NCBI GenBank assembly: GCA_027491315.1
Contig: JAIXWL010000003.1
Location: 166,928 to 230,927 of the forward strand
Direction: 5' to 3'
Length of the DNA: 64,000 nucleotides
From: Cytophagaceae bacterium
GTDB taxonomy: Bacteria > Bacteroidota > Bacteroidia > Cytophagales > Spirosomataceae
This document shows, in pieces, positions 37,082 through 45,040 of the stretch (the first letter of the stretch is position 1; each line of letters begins with the position of its first letter). A program made the translations under genes and the position numbers. The notes beneath the pieces were generated by a model. That model was not told the origin of the DNA, made no database searches, and worked only from the letters and a program-made list of their open reading frames with translations.

Positions 37082-38320
37082 ATGAAATTAAGCCTTACTC
37101 AAAAAATCATCCTAGGTTTTATCCTTGGACTTGCCCTAGGTGAATACTTTTACCTTTCCTTTTCTCCCGAAGAAAGTCATGAGTGGGCCCAACGATTTCA
37201 AGTAATTTCGAAGATATTCTTACGTCTGATCAAGATGATAGTGGGACCTTTGGTATTCTGTACCTTAGTGGTGGGTATCGCTAAACTTGGTGATTTTAAG
37301 GCAGTTGGTCGAATTGGATTAAAAACCATCGGATATTTTTATTTCGCTACCCTCCTATCTTTAGTAACTGGATTGGTTGTTGTAAATATCACCCAACCAG
37401 GAAGCCTCCAGTCATGGCCAAAACCAGCTGCGGGTACCTCCACAGGAATCGATGCTTCTAAAGTAAAAACCTTAGAAGATTTTATATTGCATATCTTCCC
37501 AGATAGCTTCTTCAGAGCTTTAGCAGAAAACGAGATTTTACAAATTGTCATTTTTTCCTTGTTCTTTGGAGTGGCTTTAGGTTCGATTGGTGAAACTGGT
37601 AAAAAGCTGATTCATGTCTTTGAAAACTTAGCGGAGGTGGTTTTCAAAATGGTGAATTACGTCATGGAAGTGGCACCTTATGCGGTTTTTGCAGCCATGA
37701 CTACTGTGGTAGCGAATAAGGGATTAAGTATTCTAATAAGTTATGGCTATTTAATGGTATGCTTTTTAGGTGGTCTTTTATTCTTTACCGTGGTCATTTT
37801 GTGGCTTATTTGCCTTTTCAACAAAATACCTTATTGGGCTTTGTTAAAAGAGCTCAAAGAGGCTTTATTGATATCCTTCTCCACAGCAAGTTCGGAGGCT
37901 TCCTTCCCTCAAACCATCGCGGCATTGGAGCGATTTGGTTGCAGCAGACGCATAGTAGGTTTTGTTTTGCCTTTGGGATATAGCTTTAATTTAGATGGCT
38001 CCATGTTGTACATGACCTTTGCCACGGGTTTCATCGCGCAAGCCTATGGAGTACATTTAACGCTGGAGCAACAAATCACCATGTTATTAACGCTGATGAT
38101 TACCTCAAAAGGCATAGCGGGTGTACCAAGAGCCTCCTTGGTCATTATTGCGGGAACACTAACCATGTTTAACTTACCTGCGGAAGGAATAGCCCTTCTC
38201 TTAGGGGTTGATCCCTTCTTGGATATGGGTAGAACTGTAACCTCAGTAGCCGGAAACGGAGTAGCAACCTGTGTGGTATCTAAATGGGAAGGAGAATTTA
38301 ATCCTCCTAAAAACGCTTAA
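37082..38320 (+). CDS. Dicarboxylate/amino acid:cation symporter (DAACS family)
   Basis: The 412-residue inner-membrane transporter matches GltP/DctA-type sodium- or proton-coupled carriers. It has eight or so hydrophobic segments, the re-entrant hairpin serine-rich motif SFSTASSEASFPQT, the FNLDGSMLYM motif (NMDGT in glutamate carriers), and the second hairpin region ITSKGIAGVPRASLVII. The final VDPFLDMGRTVTSVAGNGVATCVV contains the substrate-binding Asp/Arg-equivalent and Asn. Likely substrates are glutamate, aspartate or C4-dicarboxylates. The 3' end overlaps the convergent permease gene by 14 nt. Confidence 0.93.
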   Translation: MKLSLTQKIILGFILGLALGEYFYLSFSPEESHEWAQRFQVISKIFLRLIKMIVGPLVFCTLVVGIAKLGDFKAVGRIGLKTIGYFYFATLLSLVTGLVVVNITQPGSLQSWPKPAAGTSTGIDASKVKTLEDFILHIFPDSFFRALAENEILQIVIFSLFFGVALGSIGETGKKLIHVFENLAEVVFKMVNYVMEVAPYAVFAAMTTVVANKGLSILISYGYLMVCFLGGLLFFTVVILWLICLFNKIPYWALLKELKEALLISFSTASSEASFPQTIAALERFGCSRRIVGFVLPLGYSFNLDGSMLYMTFATGFIAQAYGVHLTLEQQITMLLTLMITSKGIAGVPRASLVIIAGTLTMFNLPAEGIALLLGVDPFLDMGRTVTSVAGNGVATCVVSKWEGEFNPPKNA

Positions 38321-39530
38321 AGGTCATTTCTACTGCTTTTTTAGCTGGAAAAATGGAAGCTAAAAAGGTAATGATAATGACTACCAAAGCCGTTTGAACA
38401 AAATCAGCCAGTCGCATTTCGATGGGATAGGCATCGATGAGTGAATTAGGAATGCCTAAAGATATAATCCCATATTCTTGTTGGATATAGCCCAAACCAT
38501 AGCCTAACAGCATACCAAAGATGGCGCCGGAAAAGCTAATTAAAACACCCACCAACAAAAATGTTTGGAACATCTGTTTTTTGGTAAAACCCATGGCCAA
38601 TAAGGTGGAAAGGTCTTTCTTTTTCTCTATAACCAATAAGGAAAGAGCATAAAATAAGGTAAAAGAAGCAATACCCATTACAAAGGCCATGATCAAGAAA
38701 ACAAAGAATTTTTCAATCTTGATGGCTTTTAACAGGGCCACATGCTGTTCATCTCTCGTTTGAATTTGATAGTTATTCCCTAAAATAGCAGCAAGTTTAT
38801 TTTTTACCACACTTTCGTCCGAATTCTCATCAATCATAATTTCCAAGGCAGAAATTTGATTTTCTACCCCCATCAATTCCTCCATCCAGGTAAGCGGCAC
38901 TAATATCATTTGGTTATCAAAGGATTGCTCCACTTCCATCACACCTGCAGGAAAAAAGTTATTACTGCGAATAGACTGCTCATTAACAGTGAAGCGTTTC
39001 AATGCTTGATGATTAGGATACCAGGCTTCAATCGGAGTAAATACATCCTCAAAACTCATGCCCATATTTAAAAACACCCCAATACCGACGATGGCAAAGG
39101 CATGCTCGCCACTCTGAACAAAATAATCTCCCTCCACAACCTGTTTTTTCAGACGTTCAGCCTTGATAAACTCATCATCGACTCCTTTAAAGCGAACAAC
39201 CAATTGTTTACTCTTGTAACGAATAAGTGCTTGGTCCTCTAATATTGGATTGACGAATCGAATACCCTCTAAAGATTTTACGGCTTGTAATTGTTGGGCC
39301 GACAAGGTAAATCGGGCATCTTTAAGAGAAATAACTTTTAAATCGGGGTCATAGGTTTTGAATAAACCTTTTTGAAATTCTTCTAAACCGTTAAATACCG
39401 ATAAGATTAAGATGAGCGCCATGACCTCCACTCCCACCCCCAGCATGGATATACGGGAGATGAAGGTGATAAAACTCGCCTTAGACTTGGTGAAAAAATA
39501 CCTTTTTGCAACAAATAAGGGTAGATTCAA
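38307..39530 (-). CDS. FtsX-like ABC permease, LolC/LolE type
   Basis: The 407-residue membrane protein has one N-terminal transmembrane helix after the family opening LFVAKRYFFTKSKASFITFISRISMLGVGV. A large periplasmic domain (about 45-265) follows, then three C-terminal helices including the FtsX region. This is the lipoprotein-releasing LolC/E topology, and its role would be extracting lipoproteins from the inner membrane. No LolD-type ATPase is adjacent, so it must pair with one encoded elsewhere. It follows rbfA by 11 bp. Confidence 0.88.
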   Translation of the reverse strand: MNLPLFVAKRYFFTKSKASFITFISRISMLGVGVEVMALILILSVFNGLEEFQKGLFKTYDPDLKVISLKDARFTLSAQQLQAVKSLEGIRFVNPILEDQALIRYKSKQLVVRFKGVDDEFIKAERLKKQVVEGDYFVQSGEHAFAIVGIGVFLNMGMSFEDVFTPIEAWYPNHQALKRFTVNEQSIRSNNFFPAGVMEVEQSFDNQMILVPLTWMEELMGVENQISALEIMIDENSDESVVKNKLAAILGNNYQIQTRDEQHVALLKAIKIEKFFVFLIMAFVMGIASFTLFYALSLLVIEKKKDLSTLLAMGFTKKQMFQTFLLVGVLISFSGAIFGMLLGYGLGYIQQEYGIISLGIPNSLIDAYPIEMRLADFVQTALVVIIITFLASIFPAKKAVEMTFKRF

Positions 39531-39541
39531 GGGACTAACAT

Positions 39542-39916
39542 TTATTTATCTTCCTCGTCAGTAGCAGGAGGAATAACCAAACCTTCAAATAAAGCTTCAA
39601 TTTTAGCTGCATAGGCAGCTGTATCATCTAGGTAAAACGATAAATGTGGTATGATTCGTACTTGATGCCGAATTCGATTCGCCAAAGCATTGCGAATAGC
39701 CTTGGTTTTTTCTTCCAAAATATCCACCACTGCTTGAGGATTATCCACGAGGAGAAAGCTCAAATAACAACGAGCCGCAGACAAATCGGGACTCATTTTT
39801 ACGTCAGTGATGGTGACCATTCCTTTACCAAAAATCTCTTTAAATTCCTTTTGAAAGATATCACTTAAATCTTTTTGTATCTGACGACCAAACTTTTGTT
39901 GACGCTTGCTTTCCAT
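39542..39916 (-). CDS. rbfA: 30S ribosome-binding factor RbfA
   Basis: RbfA assists 16S rRNA maturation and cold adaptation. From the ATG at 39916 the product is 124 residues starting MESKRQQKFGRQIQKDLSDIF, matching family N-termini. MVTITDVKMSPDLSAARCYLSFL and RHQVRIIPHLSFYLDDTAAYAAKIEALF are the characteristic KH-like core and C-terminal helix. The open frame extends upstream to 39946, adding ten residues not typical of the family. The Asp/Glu-rich tail is normal for Bacteroidota. Confidence 0.93.
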   Translation of the reverse strand: MESKRQQKFGRQIQKDLSDIFQKEFKEIFGKGMVTITDVKMSPDLSAARCYLSFLLVDNPQAVVDILEEKTKAIRNALANRIRHQVRIIPHLSFYLDDTAAYAAKIEALFEGLVIPPATDEEDK

Positions 39917-40001
39917 ATTTCTCCTTTCTTTACCTAAAAATCCCACAAATTTCAGAATAATAATTGGATTAAACGTAATTTAGGGGCAGTGTTCCAAAAA
40001 T

Positions 40002-41372
40002 ATGTTCCAAATTTTTAAGTCTGATTCCATTTTGCCTACCCTTTTATTGGTTGCAATTTGGCTTATTAGTTTATTCTATATCCAGCAATGGGGATTAGCT
40101 CCCTTTCCTTGGGAGATTAAAAACTATTTATTGGGTCAAAAACTAAATCAAGGTTTCTTGATTTATGAGGACATTAGTGATAATACCGCTCCATTAGCGG
40201 CATTGTTTTATCAACTAGTTCAATGGTTCTCCATTCCAGTTCATTGGAACATCTATATATCATCGATCATTGTTATTTATCAAAGTTATATATTCCAACA
40301 AACCATACAGCGTTTTGAACTAATGCCTCAAATTGGGTACCTACCCTTTTTGATGTATGCCATCATTTTCCACTTATCCTTGGAGTTTTTAGCTCCTGGG
40401 CCAGCCTTGGTTGGACTAACTTTTTTATTGCTGGCATGGAGGGAAATCATCTATCAACAAAGGACCTTACAGGTCAATGACCGGGTTATACTTATTGGAA
40501 TCTACATGGCGATTGCCAGTCTATTCTATTTGAGTTATTCTTTATTCTTTGTTTGGGCTTTGTTGAGCTTGCTGTTTTATTCGGGTATTACGCTTCGACA
40601 AATCGTCTTAATGTTTGTTGGATTCCTGATGGTCTTTTCCTTGAACATCTTATTCTTTTCCATCAATGGAAACTTGCCCTTCATGATTCAAGTTTTCAAA
40701 AGGTCGGCTTTTCAGTTTCAAGTGCCCGAACAATTAGAGGTTATACAAATTGCGGGCGTTTTTGCACCAGCCTTGTTCATCGGAATTTGGGGATTTTGGT
40801 TGGTCTTACGCAGCAGAAGAATTCGTTCCAATGCGCAAAAAGGCCAGCAAACCAATCTTATTTGGCTCATTACAGCCATTTTTGCCACCTTGACGGTTCC
40901 TTCTTTGATTCGCATCAACTTGTTATTTTTCTTACCCGCTTTAGCCTATTTTGGACTTAATATTTTTCATGTAAGCTCCAATTCCATTTTGAAAGAAATA
41001 GCGCTCTGGTTACTGATTGGAGGTACTTGGTATAACGTACAGCTAGAACTAAAAAATAAGGATCGGGAGCGTATTCCTGCCCCAACTTTGACCTTAAATA
41101 ACCAGCGACTGATGGTACTAGGGCCACAAATAGAAGAATATTTGGGTAATCAAATGGTGGGACCTTTTGTCAATTGGGATTTAGCCAAACCCTTATTTTC
41201 TAATTTGGACCAATACAAAAACGTGGTATTACTGCATGAATACTTTGAAAAAGACGCCCCCGACTACATTTATGATGCAGAAAATAACATCAAAAAACTG
41301 AGTATCTATTTACCAAGTTTGAAAAAGTCTTACCGACAAATTTCCCCTAATTTATACCAGAAAAATCCTTAG
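40002..41372 (+). CDS. Polytopic membrane protein, possibly DUF6427-like
   Basis: The 456-residue protein has about ten to twelve hydrophobic segments from residue 12 to about 345 and a soluble C-terminal tail (about 355-456). The loop around residues 40-65 (GQKLNQGFLIYEDISDNTAPLA-type, acidic after the first helix) resembles GT-C-like membrane proteins, where the first loop carries an acidic pair. I cannot confirm a named family; a DUF6427-like Bacteroidota membrane protein is one guess. It is divergent from rbfA and overlaps the end of convergent rpiB by 4 nt. Confidence 0.7.
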   Translation: MFQIFKSDSILPTLLLVAIWLISLFYIQQWGLAPFPWEIKNYLLGQKLNQGFLIYEDISDNTAPLAALFYQLVQWFSIPVHWNIYISSIIVIYQSYIFQQTIQRFELMPQIGYLPFLMYAIIFHLSLEFLAPGPALVGLTFLLLAWREIIYQQRTLQVNDRVILIGIYMAIASLFYLSYSLFFVWALLSLLFYSGITLRQIVLMFVGFLMVFSLNILFFSINGNLPFMIQVFKRSAFQFQVPEQLEVIQIAGVFAPALFIGIWGFWLVLRSRRIRSNAQKGQQTNLIWLITAIFATLTVPSLIRINLLFFLPALAYFGLNIFHVSSNSILKEIALWLLIGGTWYNVQLELKNKDRERIPAPTLTLNNQRLMVLGPQIEEYLGNQMVGPFVNWDLAKPLFSNLDQYKNVVLLHEYFEKDAPDYIYDAENNIKKLSIYLPSLKKSYRQISPNLYQKNP

Positions 41373-41806
41373 CTGCAGGATATTTTACCCACACGACCTT
41401 GATGGCGACCACCTTCAAAAGGAGTTTCAATGAACGCTGCTAAGCAGGCTTTTGCTTCCTCTAGGGAAATAAATCGTACTGGCAAACAGATGACATTGGC
41501 ATCATTGTGTTGACGAACCAATTTAGCTACTTCGACATTCCAAGCTAAACCCGCACGAATACCCTGGTGCTTGTTGGCTGTGATAGCTACCCCATTGGCA
41601 CTACCACATAATAATAAACCGAAAAGCTGCTCTCCACTTTCTACGGCTGAAGCTACGGGATGAGCAAAATCTGGATAATCTACTGAATCAGCAGAAAAAG
41701 TACCATAATCTTTCACTGTGATTCCTCTTTCAGTTAAGAAATCAATCAAATCATTTTTATAATCAAATCCGGCGTGATCACCGCCAACAGCAAAAGTTAA
41801 GCCCAT
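41369..41806 (-). CDS. rpiB: Ribose 5-phosphate isomerase B
   Basis: RpiB interconverts ribose 5-phosphate and ribulose 5-phosphate. The 145-residue protein starts at the ATG 41804-41806 (MGLTFAVGGDHAGFDYKNDL), the normal RpiB N-terminus with the GDHAG motif. The catalytic Cys is in LLCGSANGVAI, followed by ANKHQGIRAGLAWNVEVAKLVRQHNDANVICLP and the phosphate-binding HxxR end (GGRHQGRV). The open frame extends to 41959 only because it runs across the divergent promoter region; the first 51 codons are not credible. Confidence 0.95.
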   Translation of the reverse strand: MGLTFAVGGDHAGFDYKNDLIDFLTERGITVKDYGTFSADSVDYPDFAHPVASAVESGEQLFGLLLCGSANGVAITANKHQGIRAGLAWNVEVAKLVRQHNDANVICLPVRFISLEEAKACLAAFIETPFEGGRHQGRVGKISCS

Positions 41807-41835
41807 GGTATTGTATTTTAGTTCTAAATTCTTGA

Positions 41836-41843
41836 CAAAGGTA
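41836..41843 (-). promoter_or_regulatory. Putative -7 box (TACCTTTG) for rpiB
   Basis: The minus-strand octamer matches TAnnTTTG, 29 nt before the rpiB ATG. No TTTG at 19 nt upstream is clear. It lies back to back with a -7 box for the divergent LOG-family gene. Confidence 0.4.
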
Positions 41844-41856
41844 AGCGGATATATCC

Positions 41857-41864
41857 TACATTTG
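41857..41864 (+). promoter_or_regulatory. Putative -7 box (TACATTTG) for the LOG-family gene
   Basis: This plus-strand TAnnTTTG match ends only 2 nt before the ATG at 41867, so if used it gives a leaderless transcript or forces initiation at the downstream ATG 41888. The upstream TTG at 41832-41834 is spaced 22 nt away rather than 19. Confidence 0.4.
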
Positions 41865-41866
41865 CG

Positions 41867-42610
41867 ATGAATCAAAAGAATAAATTTATGTTGGAGAATG
41901 ATCGGCAGCACGAAGAAGAAAAAATAAAAAAAGCATTTGGAGACAAAACCTGGGCACAAATAAAATCAGAAGAATCTTGGAGAATTTTCAAGATCATGAG
42001 TGAATTTGTGGAGGGCATCGATAAACTTTCTAAGATTGGCCCTTGTGTATCTATATTTGGTTCAGCCCGAACAAAACCAGACAATCCCTATTATCAAGTG
42101 GCCGAAGAAATAGCGGCTAAATTAGTCAGACATGGCTATGGAGTCATTACCGGTGGTGGTCCAGGTATCATGGAAGCAGGTAATAAAGGAGCAAAAACCG
42201 AAGGAGGTAGATCGGTGGGATTAAACATTGAATTGCCTTTTGAGCAATTTGCAAATCCTTATATTGATCATGACAAGAACATCAATTTTGATTTCTTCTT
42301 TGTTCGAAAAGTCATGTTTGTGAAATACTCCCAAGGCTTTATCATCATGCCTGGTGGCTTTGGCACCTTGGATGAGATGTTTGAATCCTTAACCTTGATT
42401 CAAACCCATAAAATAGGTCGTTTCCCGGTGGTATTGGTCGGGACCGATTATTGGAAAGAATTAATCGATTGGATAAAAAACACCATGATTTTGCATGGAA
42501 ACATAAATGAGGAAGATTTAGATTTATTTTCCTTGGTTGATACCCCTACCGAAGCCGTACGCGTGATTGATGAGTTCTATGCCAAATACCTATTGAAACC
42601 AAACTTCTAA
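41867..42610 (+). CDS. LOG-family nucleotide 5'-monophosphate phosphoribohydrolase
   Basis: The 247-residue Rossmann-fold protein (TIGR00730) has the paired LOG motifs GGGPGIMEAGNKGA (about 99-112) and PGGFGTLDE (about 165-173), which define the nucleotide-binding site. An N-terminal helical extension of about 60 residues, rich in charged residues, precedes the core. Relatives release the base from N6-modified AMP (cytokinin LOG) or from nucleoside monophosphates. The exact substrate in this organism is unknown. A later in-frame ATG (M8, 41888) could be used if the nearby -7 box is real. Confidence 0.88.
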   Translation: MNQKNKFMLENDRQHEEEKIKKAFGDKTWAQIKSEESWRIFKIMSEFVEGIDKLSKIGPCVSIFGSARTKPDNPYYQVAEEIAAKLVRHGYGVITGGGPGIMEAGNKGAKTEGGRSVGLNIELPFEQFANPYIDHDKNINFDFFFVRKVMFVKYSQGFIIMPGGFGTLDEMFESLTLIQTHKIGRFPVVLVGTDYWKELIDWIKNTMILHGNINEEDLDLFSLVDTPTEAVRVIDEFYAKYLLKPNF

Positions 42611-44280
42611 GCTTTGCTAAAAAAGGCTTTCAAGTCTTGTATATTCAATGCATTTAAGGTCAAGGAGCGCAATAAACCTCCTTTACGTCCTACTTTGACC
42701 CCATATTCCATATCTCGAATGCCCTCAATTTGGTGGGCATCGGGATTGATGGACACGTAAATCCCCTTGTCCATGGCATCGTAAATGTAGCGCCAATCTA
42801 AATCGAGACGATATGGACTAGCATTTAATTCGATGCTCACACCATTAGCCTTGCAAGCATCTAAAATCTTTTCCATGTGAAGGGGAAAGCCAGCACGAGT
42901 TAGAAGCAGCCGGCCTGTGGGATGTCCCAAAATAGAAGTATATGGATTCTCAACAGCCTTAATCACTCGGGGCATGGATCGTTCTATATCCATGGCCAAT
43001 TGGGCATGCACGGAAGCAACCACGTAGTCGAAACGAGCTAGAACCGATGCATCATAATCCAAAGATCCATCGGGCAAAATATCAGCTTCTATCCCTTTCA
43101 AAATGGTAAAATCATTCCAACGGGCATTAAATTCATCAATTTCTTCTTGCTGAGCAATCACGCGATCCTCTTTTAATCCGTTAGCATAAGCGGCATATTG
43201 CGAGTGATCAGCTATACCAAAATAGCTTAAACCTAGGGCCCGACAAGCCTCAGCCATTTCCAATAAGGTATTTTTACCATCCGAATAAGTGGAGTGATTA
43301 TGCAAACATCCTTTTAAGTCGGAATACTGAATTAATTCCTCTGCTTGATGCTTTTGGGACCATTCAAACTCCTTGAATCCTTCGCGCATCTCAGGAATGA
43401 TGTAGGGCAAATTTAAGGTTTCATAGACCTCTTGATCTGATGCAATGCTTTTCCCTTGAAAATGTTTGTAAAAATGTATGCTGGTTAAGTGCTCGGGGTG
43501 AGCTATATGCTGAAAAAGGGCATGTTGCCATTGTTCCGGAGCAATAATATGAATGTGTATAGGCAAAAGATGGCCATGAAATAAACCTCTCCAAGTAAAT
43601 GGAGAAGATTCTTGGATATCTTCTTGCATCCCATCAATGGCATTGATGAGCGCACCTGATCCAAATATGTCACTAGATTCAACCAAGAAAATTAGTTCGG
43701 AAATAACTTCACAGTTTCTAGATAACTCCCCGGCCTTGGCAGCTTGAGGGAATTGTAATTTCAATTTTTCTAAAATCAATTGAGATAGATGGCTGGCCTT
43801 ATCTAATCGTAGCTTTTTGGAGTTTTGCTTAAGAAATTGAATGTACAACTGCACGTTTTCTTGCACCGCTTTACCAAAACCCTTTAATTGCTCCAAACGA
43901 TTCTCCTCGCAGGCACTTAGTAAATCATCTAAGTCAGTAATGCCTAATTCCTTCCAAATCAGCCCGACTTTCTTAGGCCCTAGTCCTTTGATTTTCAATA
44001 AGTTCAATATCCCAGGAGGAGTCTGTTCCAGGATTCCTTCCAAGTCCGAACTACTTCCTACTTGAATGAGGTCTAAAATGATTTTGACGATGGACTTCCC
44101 TACGCCCGGGATTTGTAATAATTCAGCTTCAGTGAGTGATGAAATTTTGCCTGGATATTTATCTAAACCACGCGCGGCAAAAGCCAAATTCTTACTTTTA
44201 AATTCATTGACCCCATGGACATCCCATAGTTTGACCAATAATTCCAATGCATCAACAATTTCATCATTTCCCATACTCAA
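42607..44280 (-). CDS. polX: PolX-family protein: degenerate polymerase X domain with intact PHP domain
   Basis: The 557-residue protein has a helix-hairpin-helix N-terminus (IPGVGKSIVKII near 58-69; IKGLGPKKVG near 97-106) and a polymerase X-like middle. The C-terminal PHP domain has HNHSTYSDG (327-335), ADHS, GIEADI, VHAQ, GHPTGR and NPDAH all intact. The polymerase site is not: the usual GxLRRxxExxGDxD reads GELSRNCEVISELI, placing E195 and I197 at the two Asp positions. The third Asp (usually VDL) is H242. I infer a PHP phosphoesterase/exonuclease without polymerase activity. It lies 8 bp after the ogt frame. Confidence 0.9.
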   Translation of the reverse strand: MSMGNDEIVDALELLVKLWDVHGVNEFKSKNLAFAARGLDKYPGKISSLTEAELLQIPGVGKSIVKIILDLIQVGSSSDLEGILEQTPPGILNLLKIKGLGPKKVGLIWKELGITDLDDLLSACEENRLEQLKGFGKAVQENVQLYIQFLKQNSKKLRLDKASHLSQLILEKLKLQFPQAAKAGELSRNCEVISELIFLVESSDIFGSGALINAIDGMQEDIQESSPFTWRGLFHGHLLPIHIHIIAPEQWQHALFQHIAHPEHLTSIHFYKHFQGKSIASDQEVYETLNLPYIIPEMREGFKEFEWSQKHQAEELIQYSDLKGCLHNHSTYSDGKNTLLEMAEACRALGLSYFGIADHSQYAAYANGLKEDRVIAQQEEIDEFNARWNDFTILKGIEADILPDGSLDYDASVLARFDYVVASVHAQLAMDIERSMPRVIKAVENPYTSILGHPTGRLLLTRAGFPLHMEKILDACKANGVSIELNASPYRLDLDWRYIYDAMDKGIYVSINPDAHQIEGIRDMEYGVKVGRKGGLLRSLTLNALNIQDLKAFFSKA

Positions 44281-44288
44281 AGATAAGC

Positions 44289-44783
44289 CTAAAAAAGATT
44301 CAATTGAAGACTTAATCCTGGATATCCTTCATGTTTTAATAACCATTCTTTGCGCCACAATTCTCCTCGGTAACCTACCAAGGAACCATCAGAGCCAATC
44401 ACTCGATGGCAGGGAACCAGCAATAGCACAGGGTTTTGGGCATTGGCATTGCCAACAGCTTGGGCCGCCTTGGGTTGTTCGATAATCTCGGCAATTTGTT
44501 GGTAAGACATCACCTCTCCCACCGGAATTTCCAATAAAGCTGACCAAACCTTCCTTTGAAAGGAAGTAGCATTTGAAAAATCTATGGGACAAGTCCATTT
44601 CCATTGAGGATTCTCAAAATAGGCATCTAAGTTCCGTATTACCTCCTCTTGCATCGCCTTGAATTCATCGGCTATGGTATCATTTCCACCTTGCTCGACA
44701 AACTGTAGCGAAGTTAATCCTTTATCAGAAAGCTCAATTTGTAAATAACCGAGAGGAGAATGGTAGAAAAACATGTGAAACAT
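44289..44783 (-). CDS. ogt: Methylated-DNA--protein-cysteine methyltransferase (Ogt/MGMT)
   Basis: This suicide enzyme repairs O6-alkylguanine. The active-site motif PCHRVIGSDGSLVGYRGE is complete, preceded by the helix-turn-helix region IPVGEVMSYQQIAEI and the Asn hinge (VGNANAQNPV). The start is chosen at ATG 44783 (MFHMFFYHSPLGYLQIEL; 165 residues). A longer frame begins at 44825. It is followed by polX after 8 bp, making a two-gene DNA repair operon. No Ada-type regulator domain is present. Confidence 0.94.
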   Translation of the reverse strand: MFHMFFYHSPLGYLQIELSDKGLTSLQFVEQGGNDTIADEFKAMQEEVIRNLDAYFENPQWKWTCPIDFSNATSFQRKVWSALLEIPVGEVMSYQQIAEIIEQPKAAQAVGNANAQNPVLLLVPCHRVIGSDGSLVGYRGELWRKEWLLKHEGYPGLSLQLNLF

Positions 44784-45040
44784 TGTAATTGGTGAAGAGA
44801 ATTTAGGTAACCTATTTTGATTCAATCATATTAGCCTTGAAGGTACTCAAAACGAATTTATACTAATAATAAATTGGGAATTTAGTCATTGAAAATAGTA
44901 AGCCAAGGTCAACGATTGTTAAACTCAAAAATCCAATTTATCATTTGCCATTAGTTCACTAGCAGCCAAAAGTTCTTTTTTTTCCAGAAATAAAATCCTA
45001 AATTATTAGCTAATCAAGCATTGCATAAATAATAAGGCCT

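Noticed and set aside
41807..41959. 51-residue extension of RpiB
   Set aside because: It crosses the divergent promoter region and the start of the LOG-family gene; the canonical RpiB start is at 41806.
44826..45040. Possible small RNA between ogt and the ATP-grasp gene
   Set aside because: The region is AT-rich with no stable stem or recognisable RNA family; only promoter function is likely.
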